Origin: Lachnoclostridium edouardi
GTDB taxonomy: Bacteria; Bacillota; Clostridia; Lachnospirales; Lachnospiraceae
Reading direction: 5' to 3'
DNA: 64,000 bases
Assembly: GCF_900240245.1 (NCBI RefSeq)
Contig: NZ_OESQ01000001.1
Span: 1,354,156 to 1,418,155, forward strand
Part shown: in pieces, positions 1-11,016 of the stretch
How the letters are laid out: every line of letters begins with the position of its first letter
How positions within the stretch are numbered: position 1 is the first letter of the stretch
The notes under the pieces: generated by a model
Databases searched by the model: none
The model's input: the letters and a program-made list of their open reading frames with translations, nothing else
What the model was told of the DNA's origin: nothing
Made by a program: the position numbers and the translations under genes

Positions 1-1616
<1,616 letters not shown>

Positions 1617-1652
1617 TTATTTTGTTTCTTTTCCATTTTATATTGTTATTCT

Positions 1653-1685
1653 ATACCCCCCCCCCGGCATACATGGTGGGGGTAT
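1653..1685 (-). promoter_or_regulatory. Leader hairpin with a 10-base homopolymer tract
   Basis: ATACCCCC (1653-1660) pairs with GGGGGTAT (1678-1685). The left arm sits inside an uninterrupted run of ten C (1656-1665), which is G10 in the mRNA sense. It lies between the predicted promoter and the start codon of the surface protein gene. The T7 run after 1685 is on the plus strand, where no upstream gene exists, so a terminator role is unlikely. A length-variable regulatory tract is an inference. Confidence 0.45.
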
Positions 1686-1716
1686 TTTTTTATTAAAAAA
1701 AATTTAAGACATTTGT

Positions 1717-1745
1717 ATTATACATAAATAATTTTGGACAGTAAA
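1717..1745 (-). promoter_or_regulatory. Predicted promoter of the collagen-like surface protein gene
   Basis: Minus strand: TTTACT (1740-1745), 17-nt spacer, TATAAT (1717-1722). Transcription would start near 1710, leaving a leader of roughly 115 nt that contains the G10 tract and hairpin at 1653-1685. Confidence 0.55.
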
Positions 1746-1842
1746 GCTATTTTTTCAAATCTTTATATAATTCTGCAAATTAAACAATTACTGGAATTAT
1801 CTGCTACATATTTTGGACTTTTTGAGCATCAAAATAAGCATC

Positions 1843-1872
1843 AAAAAAACCCGGAAAGCAAAGCCTTCCGGG
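1843..1872 (-). terminator. Rho-independent terminator of tuf
   Basis: On the minus strand, stem CCCGGAAGGC/GCTTTCCGGG (one G-T wobble) with a 3-nt loop, followed by seven T (1843-1849). It lies about 95 bp past the tuf stop codon and ends the str operon. Confidence 0.9.
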
Positions 1873-1966
1873 CCATTTTATACTTGGACACAAATCATGC
1901 ATACACATGAAGTTTATATTCGATTGAGAACCTTTATTTGTGTTTCACAAAAAAGTTCAATGATTC

Positions 1967-3160
1967 TTATTCAACGATAGAAACTACTCTACCAGATCCT
2001 ACTGTACGTCCGCCTTCACGGATAGCGAAACGAAGTCCCTGCTCCATAGCTACTGGGTGGATCAGCTCAACAGTCATCTCTACGTTGTCGCCAGGCATAC
2101 ACATCTCTGTGCCAGCTGGTAACTCGCAAACGCCTGTAACGTCAGTTGTTCTGAAGTAGAACTGTGGACGGTAGTTGTTGAAGAAAGGTGTATGACGGCC
2201 ACCCTCGTCTTTTGTCAGAACGTAAACCTGAGCTGTAAATTTATTATGGCATTTTACAGAACCTGGTTTAACAAGACACTGTCCTCTTTCGATTTCAGTT
2301 CTCTGAACACCACGAAGCAGTGCGCCGATGTTATCGCCAGCCTGAGCCTCGTCAAGGAGCTTACGGAACATCTCGATACCAGTTACAACAACCTTACGGC
2401 TCTCCTCTTTAATACCAACGATCTCAACTTCGTCAGATACGTGAAGAGTACCACGCTCTACTCTACCTGTAGCAACAGTACCACGGCCTGTGATAGAGAA
2501 TACGTCCTCTACTGGCATCAGGAATGGCTTATCTGTGTCACGAACTGGGTCTGGAACGTAGCTGTCAACTGCAGCCATTAATTCCAGGATCTTGTCGCCC
2601 CACTCGCTAGATGGATCTTCAAGAGCCTTTAATGCAGAACCCTGGATGATTGGTGTGTCATCGCCTGGGAACTCATACTCTGTTAACAGGTCACGAATTT
2701 CCATCTCTACTAATTCAAGAAGTTCTTCGTCGTCAACCATATCGCACTTGTTCATAAATACAACGATATAAGGAACGCCTACCTGACGGGACAGAAGGAT
2801 GTGCTCTCTTGTCTGAGCCATAACACCGTCTGTAGCAGCTACAACCAGGATAGCGCCGTCCATCTGAGCAGCACCAGTAATCATGTTCTTAACGTAGTCA
2901 GCATGTCCTGGGCAGTCAACGTGTGCATAGTGTCTGTTCTCTGTCTCATACTCAACGTGTGCTGTAGAGATAGTAATTCCACGCTCTCTCTCTTCTGGAG
3001 CCTTATCAATATTTTCAAAAGCAACAGCCTCACCTGTACCTAATCTCTCATGCAGAGTCTTTGTGATAGCAGCTGTTAAAGTTGTTTTACCATGGTCAAC
3101 GTGTCCGATAGTACCAATGTTACAATGCGGTTTGTTTCTTTCAAACTTAGCTTTAGCCAT
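1967..3160 (-). CDS. tuf: Elongation factor Tu
   Basis: Translation GTPase that carries aminoacyl-tRNA to the ribosomal A site. The 397-residue length is standard. The P-loop GHVDHGKT is at residues 19-26, followed by RGITIS (switch I), DCPGH and the guanine-specificity motif NKCD. Domains II and III follow in normal order ([14 protein letters not shown] near residue 225). Start ATG is preceded by AAGGAGG. A small oddity is HCNIGTIGH where most bacteria have HVNIGTIGH, placing Cys at position 13. It is the last gene of the str operon but also has its own predicted promoter at 3231-3259. Confidence 0.98.
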   Translation of the reverse strand: MAKAKFERNKPHCNIGTIGHVDHGKTTLTAAITKTLHERLGTGEAVAFENIDKAPEERERGITISTAHVEYETENRHYAHVDCPGHADYVKNMITGAAQMDGAILVVAATDGVMAQTREHILLSRQVGVPYIVVFMNKCDMVDDEELLELVEMEIRDLLTEYEFPGDDTPIIQGSALKALEDPSSEWGDKILELMAAVDSYVPDPVRDTDKPFLMPVEDVFSITGRGTVATGRVERGTLHVSDEVEIVGIKEESRKVVVTGIEMFRKLLDEAQAGDNIGALLRGVQRTEIERGQCLVKPGSVKCHNKFTAQVYVLTKDEGGRHTPFFNNYRPQFYFRTTDVTGVCELPAGTEMCMPGDNVEMTVELIHPVAMEQGLRFAIREGGRTVGSGRVVSIVE

Positions 3161-3230
3161 TTTATAACGTCCTCCTTAATTTGCGCCCTGTTGAGGGCTA
3201 TTATAGTTTTCTATATCTAGGCTGTCTTTA

Positions 3231-3259
3231 ATTATATTCTATTTGAACACGATTTTCAA
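3231..3259 (-). promoter_or_regulatory. Predicted internal promoter for tuf
   Basis: Minus strand TTGAAA (3254-3259), 17-nt spacer, TATAAT (3231-3236), in the fusA-tuf spacer. The leader contains a small hairpin GCCCT-gttg-AGGGC (3185-3198) just before the tuf ribosome binding site. This would let tuf be expressed above the level of its operon neighbours. Confidence 0.65.
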
Positions 3260-3271
3260 GCCTATTTTCCG

Positions 3272-3304
3272 GGTTTCCGGCCGCGAATTAAGCTGCCGGA
3301 AACC
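3272..3304 (-). other. 10-bp perfect stem-loop between fusA and tuf
   Basis: GGTTTCCGGC (3272-3281) and GCCGGAAACC (3295-3304) form a perfect stem with a 13-nt loop. It starts 15 nt after the fusA stop. No T-tract follows on either strand, so it is not a standard terminator. It could be a 3'-end stabiliser or processing site that uncouples fusA from tuf mRNA. Confidence 0.6.
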
Positions 3305-3318
3305 GGTAAAGCAGATTA

Positions 3319-5439
3319 TTATTTGCCTTTTCTTTCAGCAAGAACTTTCTCCTGTACACTCTTTGGTACTGGTTCGTATTTCTCAAAGAACATGGAGTAG
3401 TTACCACGTCCCTGTGTTCTGGAACGCAGGTCTGTGGAATATCCGAACATTTCAGAAAGAGGGACAAATGCTTTGATCATCTTTCCGCCGCCAATGTCGT
3501 CCATACCTTCAATACGTCCGCGGCGGGAGTTAATATCGCCGATAACATCACCCATGTAATCCTCTGGTGTTGTTACCTCTACCTTCATAATTGGCTCCAG
3601 AAGGATAGCGCCTGCTTTGTTCATGGCATCCTTAAATGCCAGAGAACCAGCGATCTTAAACGCCATCTCAGAAGAGTCAACCTCGTGGTAGGAACCGTCG
3701 TATACAGTAGCTTTAACGCCCAGCACTGGGAATCCGCCTAAGATACCTGCCTTGGAAGCTTCCTCAATACCTGCGCCGACTGCCGGGATGTATTCCTTAG
3801 GAATCGCACCGCCCACAACAGTAGACTCAAACTTGAATACTTCTTCTGCGTTGGCATCCATTGGCTCAAAGTGAACTTTACAGTGACCGTACTGTCCACG
3901 TCCGCCAGACTGTTTTGCGTACTTGCTGTCTACATCAACAGCCTTTGTAAATGTCTCTTTGTAAGCAACCTGAGGAGCGCCTACGTTAGCTTCTACGTTG
4001 AACTCGCGAAGGAGACGGTCTACGATAATTTCCAGATGGAGCTCACCCATACCGGAGATAATTGTCTGTCCTGTCTCTGCGTCAGTTCTTGCGCGGAATG
4101 TAGGATCTTCTTCAGCCAGCTTTGCAAGAGCCTCGCCCATTTTGCCCTGACCAGCTTTAGTCTTAGGCTCAATAGCGATATCAATAACTGGCTCTGGGAA
4201 TTCCATGGACTCCAGAATTACTGGATGCTGTTCATCACAGATTGTATCGCCAGTACCTGTTGTCTTAAATCCAACAGCTGCAGCAATATCGCCAGAGTAA
4301 ACCTTGTCGATTTCCTGTCTCTTATTTGCGTGCATCTGAAGAATACGTCCAACACGCTCTTTCTTTCCCTTTGTTGCGTTCAGCACATAAGAACCGGAGT
4401 TCATAGTACCGGAGTAAACGCGGAAGAATGCCAGCTTACCAACGAATGGGTCTGTCATAATCTTGAAAGCCAGAGCTGCGAAAGGTTCTTCGTCAGAAGA
4501 GTGTCTTTCTATTTCATTACCCTCTAAGTCAACGCCCTTAATAGAAGGAACGTCTAATGGAGAAGGCATAAATTCAATAATTGCATCCAGAAGCTTCTGA
4601 ACGCCTTTGTTTCTGTAAGCTGTACCGCAGCATACAGGAATAGCGGCACATGTACATGTGGCTTTTCTCAATGTAGCTTTCAGCTCTTCTACAGAAGGCT
4701 CCTCACCTTCCAGATACTGCATCATCAGATCATCGTCTAATTCGCAGATTTTCTCTACTAATTCTGTACGATACAGTTCTGCATCATCCTTCATATCCTC
4801 TGGGATATCAGTGATGGAGATATCATCGCCCTTATCATCATTGTAGATGTAAGCTTTCATTTCAAATAAGTCGATAATACCCTTAAATTCATCTTCTTTG
4901 CCAATAGGAAGCTGAATGCAGATTGCATTCTTTCCTAATCTTGTTTTAATCTGATCTACGGCTCCGTAGAAGTTAGCGCCTAAAATGTCCATCTTATTGA
5001 TGAAAGCCATTCTTGGCACGTTGTATGTGTCTGCCTGACGCCATACGTTTTCAGACTGTGGCTCAACACCGCCCTTTGCACAGAAAACGCCTACAGCGCC
5101 GTCCAGTACACGAAGGGAACGCTCAACCTCAACTGTAAAGTCAACGTGTCCAGGAGTATCAATAATATTGATACGATGCTCTAATGCGCCTGGCTTTGGC
5201 TTACAGTTTTCCTGCAGAGTCCAGTGACAGGTTGTAGCAGCGGAAGTAATTGTAATACCACGCTCCTGCTCCTGCTCCATCCAGTCCATAGTGGCGGTTC
5301 CTTCGTGAGTATCACCAATTTTATAATTTACACCAGTGTAATAAAGGATACGCTCTGTTGTGGTGGTTTTACCAGCATCAATATGAGCCATAATACCAAT
5401 ATTTCTGGTTCTTTCCAATGGATATTCTCTTCCAGCCAA
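3319..5439 (-). CDS. fusA: Elongation factor G (TTG start)
   Basis: Ribosomal translocase GTPase. The start chosen is TTG at 5437-5439, giving [13 protein letters not shown] and 706 residues, the usual EF-G length. An ATG thirty bases upstream would add ten residues that themselves encode the AAGGAGG ribosome binding site, which sits 8 nt before the TTG. P-loop AHIDAGKT is at residues 18-25; DTPGHVDF and NKMD follow, then domains II-V (for example GRGQYGHCK in domain IV). The gene sits between rpsG and tuf in the conserved str order. Confidence 0.97.
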   Translation of the reverse strand: MAGREYPLERTRNIGIMAHIDAGKTTTTERILYYTGVNYKIGDTHEGTATMDWMEQEQERGITITSAATTCHWTLQENCKPKPGALEHRINIIDTPGHVDFTVEVERSLRVLDGAVGVFCAKGGVEPQSENVWRQADTYNVPRMAFINKMDILGANFYGAVDQIKTRLGKNAICIQLPIGKEDEFKGIIDLFEMKAYIYNDDKGDDISITDIPEDMKDDAELYRTELVEKICELDDDLMMQYLEGEEPSVEELKATLRKATCTCAAIPVCCGTAYRNKGVQKLLDAIIEFMPSPLDVPSIKGVDLEGNEIERHSSDEEPFAALAFKIMTDPFVGKLAFFRVYSGTMNSGSYVLNATKGKKERVGRILQMHANKRQEIDKVYSGDIAAAVGFKTTGTGDTICDEQHPVILESMEFPEPVIDIAIEPKTKAGQGKMGEALAKLAEEDPTFRARTDAETGQTIISGMGELHLEIIVDRLLREFNVEANVGAPQVAYKETFTKAVDVDSKYAKQSGGRGQYGHCKVHFEPMDANAEEVFKFESTVVGGAIPKEYIPAVGAGIEEASKAGILGGFPVLGVKATVYDGSYHEVDSSEMAFKIAGSLAFKDAMNKAGAILLEPIMKVEVTTPEDYMGDVIGDINSRRGRIEGMDDIGGGKMIKAFVPLSEMFGYSTDLRSRTQGRGNYSMFFEKYEPVPKSVQEKVLAERKGK

Positions 5440-5513
5440 TGGATTTTCCTCCTTATGATTTAAAACCAAGCATTTACGCGCATTTCTTTAAGAAACCTGC
5501 GCCTGCCGTCTGA

Positions 5514-5984
5514 TTAGAAACGGTAATGAGCAAATGCTTTGTTTGCTTCTGCCATTTTGTGCATATCTTCTTTTTTCTTTACAGATGCACCTGTGTTGTT
5601 GGCAGCATCCATGATTTCGTTAGCCAGTCTTTCTTCCTGGGTTTTCTCGCCTCTCTTGCGGGAGTAGAGAGTAATCCAGCGAAGTGCAAGAGCCTGTCTT
5701 CTTTCTGGTTTAACCTCGATAGGTACCTGGTATGTGGCTCCGCCGATACGTTTAGCCTTAACTTCCAGAACTGGCATAATGTTGTTCATAGCCTCTTCAA
5801 ATACTTCTACAGCGTCCTTGCCTGTCTTCTCTGCAACACGGCCGAATGCGCCGTATACGATCTTCTGGGCAACACCCTTTTTACCATCTAACATAATGTT
5901 GTTTACCAGCTTGGTAACAACCTTGTTATTGTATAAAGGATCTGCCAATACGTCTCTTTTCTGAGTATGTCCTTTACGTGGCAC
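5514..5984 (-). CDS. rpsG: 30S ribosomal protein S7 (GTG start)
   Basis: Primary 16S rRNA-binding protein of the small-subunit head. The start chosen is GTG at 5982-5984, giving [20 protein letters not shown] and the canonical 156 residues. The ribosome binding site AAGGAGGG lies 8 nt upstream, inside an in-frame extension that would begin with ATG at 6005. The family motifs [11 protein letters not shown] and [14 protein letters not shown] are present. A 177-nt spacer separates it from rpsL upstream; in other bacteria S7 represses its own operon by binding such a spacer, but no such site could be confirmed by eye here. Confidence 0.97.
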   Translation of the reverse strand: MPRKGHTQKRDVLADPLYNNKVVTKLVNNIMLDGKKGVAQKIVYGAFGRVAEKTGKDAVEVFEEAMNNIMPVLEVKAKRIGGATYQVPIEVKPERRQALALRWITLYSRKRGEKTQEERLANEIMDAANNTGASVKKKEDMHKMAEANKAFAHYRF

Positions 5985-6161
5985 GTTACTTCCCTCCTTA
6001 ATCATTGTGCACGGCTTTTACCGCGCTTATTAAATCCTCGGTACTCACGCGGCACAGCTTCCCCACTGCGCTTTAGTGTCGTGCTCGGTTCCTCAATCTA
6101 TATTCCTGCAACCTACAGGGTCAATATCAAAAAGTCCGGCACTTAAATATTATTGCGTGAA

Positions 6162-6581
6162 TTATTTCTTGTCTTTTGGTTTCTTAGCGCCGTACTTGGA
6201 ACGAGCCTGTTTCCTGTTAGCAACACCTGCTGTATCCAGTGTACCTCTGATAATGTGGTATCTGGTACCAGGTAAGTCTTTTACTCTTCCTCCACGGATC
6301 AGAACAACGCTGTGCTCCTGAAGGTTGTGTCCCTCTCCTGGAATGTAGCTTGTTACTTCGATACCGTTAGAAAGACGAACTCTGGCGATTTTTCTCAGAG
6401 CAGAGTTTGGCTTTTTAGGAGTAGCTGTCTTTACTGCTGTACATACACCTCTCTTCTGCGGAGCAGACATGTTGGTTGCACGCTTCTGTAAAGAATTGTA
6501 GCCTTTCTGAAGAGCCGGAGCTGTAGACTTCTTTTCTGTAGTCTGTCTTCCTTTTCTAACTAACTGGTTAAATGTTGGCAT
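6162..6581 (-). CDS. rpsL: 30S ribosomal protein S12
   Basis: Decoding-centre protein of the small subunit and first gene of the str operon. Starting at ATG 6581 gives [12 protein letters not shown] and 139 residues, normal for Firmicutes, with AGGAGGTG 7 nt upstream. An ATG three codons earlier lies too close to that site. The streptomycin-related stretches [11 protein letters not shown] and GGRVKDLPG carry the usual lysines, so no classic streptomycin-resistance substitution is visible. Confidence 0.97.
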   Translation of the reverse strand: MPTFNQLVRKGRQTTEKKSTAPALQKGYNSLQKRATNMSAPQKRGVCTAVKTATPKKPNSALRKIARVRLSNGIEVTSYIPGEGHNLQEHSVVLIRGGRVKDLPGTRYHIIRGTLDTAGVANRKQARSKYGAKKPKDKK

Positions 6582-6673
6582 TCTTTTCACCTCCTGTGAT
6601 ATTGTCTGTGGTTGCGCTTAAATCAGCGTATTTTTGCATACAAAAAACGTATCCTGTTTTCGCACGCTTCATT

Positions 6674-6702
6674 ATTATATCTACATTGCCATTTTGTGTC
6701 AA
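6674..6702 (-). promoter_or_regulatory. Consensus promoter of the rpsL-rpsG-fusA-tuf operon
   Basis: Perfect sigma-A-type elements on the minus strand: TTGACA (6697-6702), 17-nt spacer, TATAAT (6674-6679), about 90 bp before the rpsL start. The strength fits a translation-apparatus operon. Confidence 0.85.
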
Positions 6703-6737
6703 GGGTTTTTCCCAAAAACTGACGAAAACCGGGAAAA

Positions 6738-7211
6738 TTAAAAGCCTTCCCGCCGTCTTTGTCTCCGCAGCTGAGCCCGCTTCTCCCCTGTGGCCCAGGC
6801 ATTTTTTTCTTCCTCAGTCTCCAAAATCAGCTTAGGCACCTTGGCAGGTTTTCCCCCCTGAATAGCCACATAAACTAAAAACGCTCTATTTACCATATCT
6901 CTGGAGCCGTCCAGACTTTCTACAAATGTGTCTACCTGAACCTCCATTGAGGTATTTCCCACATACGTAACTTTCCCCACCAGCACTACGTTTTGGTTAG
7001 GCAGCACTGGCTTTACAAAATGCAGATGATCTACTGCGGCAGTGGTAACTGCTGCATTGCAGTGGCGCCTGGCTGTAATGGCCCCTGTTTCGTCTATCCA
7101 GGCCATCAGACTTCCTCCAAACAAACGGCCTGCGGCGTTTAAATACCTGGCTCTCACTATATACACCTGCTCTGTTCTGCTTTCTGAAACTTTCTTATAC
7201 CTTTCTTCCAT
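6738..7211 (-). CDS. Acyl-CoA thioesterase, hotdog fold
   Basis: Predicted to hydrolyse acyl-CoA thioesters in the cytoplasm. The start chosen is ATG 7211 (MEERYKK), with AGGAGA 8 nt upstream, giving 157 residues; a longer frame has no ribosome binding site. The hotdog pattern NAAGRLFGGSLMAWIDETGA near residues 20-40 includes the conserved acidic residue, and VDHLHFVKPV plus a central V.V...V sheet follow, as in the YciA/BACH group. The C-terminus is a basic tail (RAQLRRQRRREGF). It lies between rpoC and rpsL, an insertion into an otherwise conserved block. Substrate range cannot be read from sequence. Confidence 0.85.
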   Translation of the reverse strand: MEERYKKVSESRTEQVYIVRARYLNAAGRLFGGSLMAWIDETGAITARRHCNAAVTTAAVDHLHFVKPVLPNQNVVLVGKVTYVGNTSMEVQVDTFVESLDGSRDMVNRAFLVYVAIQGGKPAKVPKLILETEEEKNAWATGEKRAQLRRQRRREGF

Positions 7212-7376
7212 TATTAATATCTCCTGCTTTTTTGTTTTTGTTTCTTCTATAATTAACAGAATTAAAAAGCGCCTCTGGGCCGGAAGCTTTTGATTGGCAG
7301 AATACAAAGTTTTTTTATGAATCAGGAAAGAGCTGCCCTGAAAACATAGTTCAAAGACAGCCCTTCCTGTTTATTC

Positions 7377-10300
7377 TTAGATTTCAATTTCTTCTGCAAT
7401 ATCCAGAACTTCCTCAGCGTTTTCCTCGTCGCTGAGCATGATTTCATCATCCATAGACATGTCGGTATCCAGCTTTACTCCACGGTATCTCTTCATACCA
7501 GTACCTGCCGGAATCAACTTACCGATAATTACATTTTCCTTCAGACCGATCAGATGATCCACCTTTCCGTTAATGGCGGCCTCAGTAAGAACCTTAGTAG
7601 TCTCCTGGAAGGAAGCGGCAGATAAGAAGGAATCTGTAGCCAGGGAAGCCTTTGTAATACCTAACATTACCTGTTTGCCCTCTGCAGGCTTCTTGCCTTC
7701 TTCAATTAAGGCTTCATTCATATCGTTAAAGTCCAGAACGTCCATAGAAACTCCCGGCAATACGTCTGAATCTCCACTTTCCTCTACCTTAATCTTCTTT
7801 AACATCTGGCGCACAATTACTTCAATATGCTTGTCGTTAATTTCTACGCCCTGGAGACGGTATACACGCTGTACTTCCTGGATCATATAATCCTGTACTG
7901 CCCGAACTCCTTTGATTTTAAGAATATCATGTGGATTTACACTACCTTCAGTCAGCTCATCGCCGGCCTCCAGCACCTGACCTTCCTGAACCTTAATTCT
8001 GGAGCCATAAGGAATCAAATAGGTTTTGGAATTGCCTGTTTCATTATCTGTAACAACGATTTCTCGTTTTTTCTTTGTATCTTTAATGTTGACTACGCCG
8101 CCAAACTCAGCGATAATTGCCAGACCCTTTGGCTTACGCGCCTCAAAAAGCTCCTCTACACGGGGAAGACCCTGTGTAATATCGCCGCCGGCAACGCCGC
8201 CTGTATGGAAGGTACGCATAGTCAGCTGTGTACCAGGCTCACCGATAGACTGAGCCGCAATAATACCTACTGCCTCTCCAACCTGCACCGGCTGTCCTGT
8301 AGCCATGTTGGCGCCGTAACATTTTGCGCAGACTCCAATATGGGATTTACAGCTTAAAACTGTACGGATCTTTACAGAATCTCTTCCCATCTTCTGAAGC
8401 ACCTTCATCACTGCAGCCGCACGTTTTGGCGTACACATGTGGTTTGCCTTTACAACTACTTCCCCTGTGTCAGGATCTGTAATTGTCTCTGCAATATATC
8501 TGCCTGTCAGTCTCTCTTCCAGACTTTCAATAGTCTCCTGTCCGTCTGCAAATGCCTTAATCTCCATAAACGGAATGCTTTTTCCCTCACAGCAGTCAGT
8601 TTCTCTTACAATTAAGTCCTGAGATACGTCTACCAGACGTCTTGTCAAATAACCGGAGTCAGCTGTACGGAGAGCCGTATCAGACAGACCTTTACGAGCT
8701 CCATGAGCGGAAATAAAGTACTCCAATACATCCAGACCTTCACGGAAGTTAGACTTAATAGGAAGCTCAATGGTGTGTCCTGTTGTATCAGCCATCAGAC
8801 CTCGCATACCGGCCAGCTGCTTAATCTGTTTGTCAGAACCACGGGCTCCGGAGTCGGCCATCATATAAATATTATTATATTTATCAAGGCCTGTCAGCAG
8901 ATCGTGAGTAAGCTGATCGTCAGTGTTCTTCCATGTCTCAATAACTTCTTTATAACGCTCTTCCTCTGTAATAAGACCGCGGCGGAAGTTTTTAGCAATT
9001 CTGTCTACAGTGGCCTGAGCGTCTGCAATCAGCTTAGGCTTGCTTTCAGGCACAGTCATGTCGGAAATAGAAACTGTCATGGCTGCTCTTGTAGAATATT
9101 TATATCCAATAGCCTTAATATCGTCCAAGGTTACAGCTGTCTGTGTAGCTCCGTGAACATTAATAACCTTTTCCAGAATCTGTTTTAACTGCTTCTTTCC
9201 AACGTGGAAATCCACTTCCGGCTTTAACTCGTTGCCTTCAATGGTTCTGTCTACAAATCCCAGATCCTGAGGAATAATCTCATTGAAAATGAAACGTCCC
9301 ACAGTAGACTCTACCACGGCGCTGTGTACAGTTCCGTCTGCCATAGGTCTTTCTACTCTTACCTTAACTCTGGAATGTAATGTAACCACGCCGTTTTCAT
9401 AAGCTAAAATAGCTTCATTTACGCTCTTAAAGCACTTTCCTTCTCCCTTGGCTCCCGGTCTTTCCTGAGTCAGATAGTAAATTCCAAGTACCATATCCTG
9501 AGAAGGAACAGCCACAGGGCCGCCGTCTGAAGGCTTTAACAGGTTGTTAGGGGACAGCAGCAAAAAGCGGCACTCAGCCTGAGCCTCTACAGACAAAGGC
9601 AGATGAACAGCCATCTGGTCGCCGTCAAAGTCAGCGTTAAAAGCAGTACAAACAAGAGGATGGAGCTTAATAGCCTTACCTTCTACTAAGATTGGCTCAA
9701 AAGCCTGGATACCCAGTCTGTGCAAAGTAGGAGCGCGGTTTAACATAACTGGATGCTCTTTAATAACATCCTCCAGCACATCCCAAACCTCAGACTGAAG
9801 TCTTTCTACCATTTTCTTAGCGTTTTTAATGTTGTGAGCCGTACCGTTGGAAACCAGCTCTTTCATAACAAAAGGCTTAAACAGCTCAATAGCCATCTCC
9901 TTAGGCAGACCGCACTGGTAAATCTTTAACTCCGGTCCGACTACAATAACTGAACGTCCTGAATAGTCTACACGTTTTCCCAACAGGTTCTGACGGAAAC
10001 GTCCCTGTTTACCTTTCAGCATATCAGAAAGAGATTTTAAAGCTCTGTTTCCAGGTCCGGTTACAGGTCTTCCTCTTCTTCCGTTGTCAATGAGAGCGTC
10101 TACAGCCTCCTGCAGCATACGTTTCTCATTGCGGACAATAATATCAGGAGCTCCCAGCTCCAGCAGTCTGGCCAGACGGTTGTTGCGGTTAATAATTCTT
10201 CTGTACAGATCATTCAGGTCAGAAGTAGCAAAACGGCCGCCGTCCAGCTGTACCATAGGGCGGATATCCGGAGGAATAACAGGAATCACGTTCATAATCA

Positions 10301-10997
10301 TCCATTCCGGACGGTTGCCGGAGTTGCGGAATGCCTCCACAACCTCCAGTCTTTTAATAATTCTGGCTCTCTTCTGCCCTGTAGCTTCTTTTAAACCTTT
10401 TCTAAGCTCTTCAGAATCCTTTTCCAGGTCAATGGCCTGCAAAAGCTCCTGAATTGCCTCAGCGCCCATTCCCACACGGAAAGCGCCGCTTCCATATTTC
10501 TCTATTTCATCACGGTATTCCTTTTCAGACAACACCTGTTTGTACTGAAGAGCAGTCTGACCTGCATCCAGCACAATATAGGAAGCAAAATACAGAACCT
10601 TCTCCAGAGTTCTGGGCGAAATGTCCAGAATCAGGCCCATACGGCTTGGAATACCTTTAAAGTACCAGATATGAGACACAGGAGCAGCCAGTTTAATATG
10701 TCCCACACGTTCGCGGCGGACGCTGGCTTTAGTCACTTCCACGCCACACCTGTCGCAGATCACACCTTTATATCTGATCTTTTTATATTTTCCGCAATGA
10801 CATTCCCAGTCCTTTGTCGGTCCGAAAATTTTCTCACAGAACAAACCGTCTTTTTCTGGTTTTAATGTTCTGTAGTTAATTGTCTCCGGCTTCTTTACCT
10901 CGCCGTGGGACCACTCCAGAATCTTTTCCGGGGAAGCCAGACCAATCTTAATGGCGTCAAATGTCAATGGCTGATAAGTTTCATTTGTCTCAGGCAT
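7377..10997 (-). CDS. rpoC: DNA-directed RNA polymerase subunit beta'
   Basis: Largest subunit of RNA polymerase, 1206 residues. It has the N-terminal zinc ribbon (CHCGKYKK...CDRCG), the active-site [12 protein letters not shown] that binds catalytic Mg, the trigger-loop region ([21 protein letters not shown]) and the second zinc site ([13 protein letters not shown]). It follows rpoB by 19 nt, with an AGAAGGGAG ribosome binding site in the gap. The C-terminus is acidic. A structured but T-tract-less sequence lies between its stop and the thioesterase gene, so read-through into that gene is plausible. Confidence 0.98.
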   Translation of the reverse strand: MPETNETYQPLTFDAIKIGLASPEKILEWSHGEVKKPETINYRTLKPEKDGLFCEKIFGPTKDWECHCGKYKKIRYKGVICDRCGVEVTKASVRRERVGHIKLAAPVSHIWYFKGIPSRMGLILDISPRTLEKVLYFASYIVLDAGQTALQYKQVLSEKEYRDEIEKYGSGAFRVGMGAEAIQELLQAIDLEKDSEELRKGLKEATGQKRARIIKRLEVVEAFRNSGNRPEWMIMNVIPVIPPDIRPMVQLDGGRFATSDLNDLYRRIINRNNRLARLLELGAPDIIVRNEKRMLQEAVDALIDNGRRGRPVTGPGNRALKSLSDMLKGKQGRFRQNLLGKRVDYSGRSVIVVGPELKIYQCGLPKEMAIELFKPFVMKELVSNGTAHNIKNAKKMVERLQSEVWDVLEDVIKEHPVMLNRAPTLHRLGIQAFEPILVEGKAIKLHPLVCTAFNADFDGDQMAVHLPLSVEAQAECRFLLLSPNNLLKPSDGGPVAVPSQDMVLGIYYLTQERPGAKGEGKCFKSVNEAILAYENGVVTLHSRVKVRVERPMADGTVHSAVVESTVGRFIFNEIIPQDLGFVDRTIEGNELKPEVDFHVGKKQLKQILEKVINVHGATQTAVTLDDIKAIGYKYSTRAAMTVSISDMTVPESKPKLIADAQATVDRIAKNFRRGLITEEERYKEVIETWKNTDDQLTHDLLTGLDKYNNIYMMADSGARGSDKQIKQLAGMRGLMADTTGHTIELPIKSNFREGLDVLEYFISAHGARKGLSDTALRTADSGYLTRRLVDVSQDLIVRETDCCEGKSIPFMEIKAFADGQETIESLEERLTGRYIAETITDPDTGEVVVKANHMCTPKRAAAVMKVLQKMGRDSVKIRTVLSCKSHIGVCAKCYGANMATGQPVQVGEAVGIIAAQSIGEPGTQLTMRTFHTGGVAGGDITQGLPRVEELFEARKPKGLAIIAEFGGVVNIKDTKKKREIVVTDNETGNSKTYLIPYGSRIKVQEGQVLEAGDELTEGSVNPHDILKIKGVRAVQDYMIQEVQRVYRLQGVEINDKHIEVIVRQMLKKIKVEESGDSDVLPGVSMDVLDFNDMNEALIEEGKKPAEGKQVMLGITKASLATDSFLSAASFQETTKVLTEAAINGKVDHLIGLKENVIIGKLIPAGTGMKRYRGVKLDTDMSMDDEIMLSDEENAEEVLDIAEEIEI

Positions 10998-11016
10998 GTA
11001 TGATACTCCCTTCTAC

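Noticed and set aside
1653..1692. Hairpin plus T7 as a plus-strand terminator
   Set aside because: No plus-strand gene lies upstream; the 1-1595 region is coded on the minus strand, and a minus-strand promoter lies just beyond. Interpreted as a leader element instead.
3871..4527. Long plus-strand frame of 218 codons inside fusA
   Set aside because: Antisense to a fully conserved EF-G coding region, Cys/Ser-rich low-quality protein, no ribosome binding site.
7322..7374. Imperfect stem after rpoC (CAGGAA/TTTCCTG) as a terminator
   Set aside because: Several mismatches and no T-tract on the minus strand; left unassigned.
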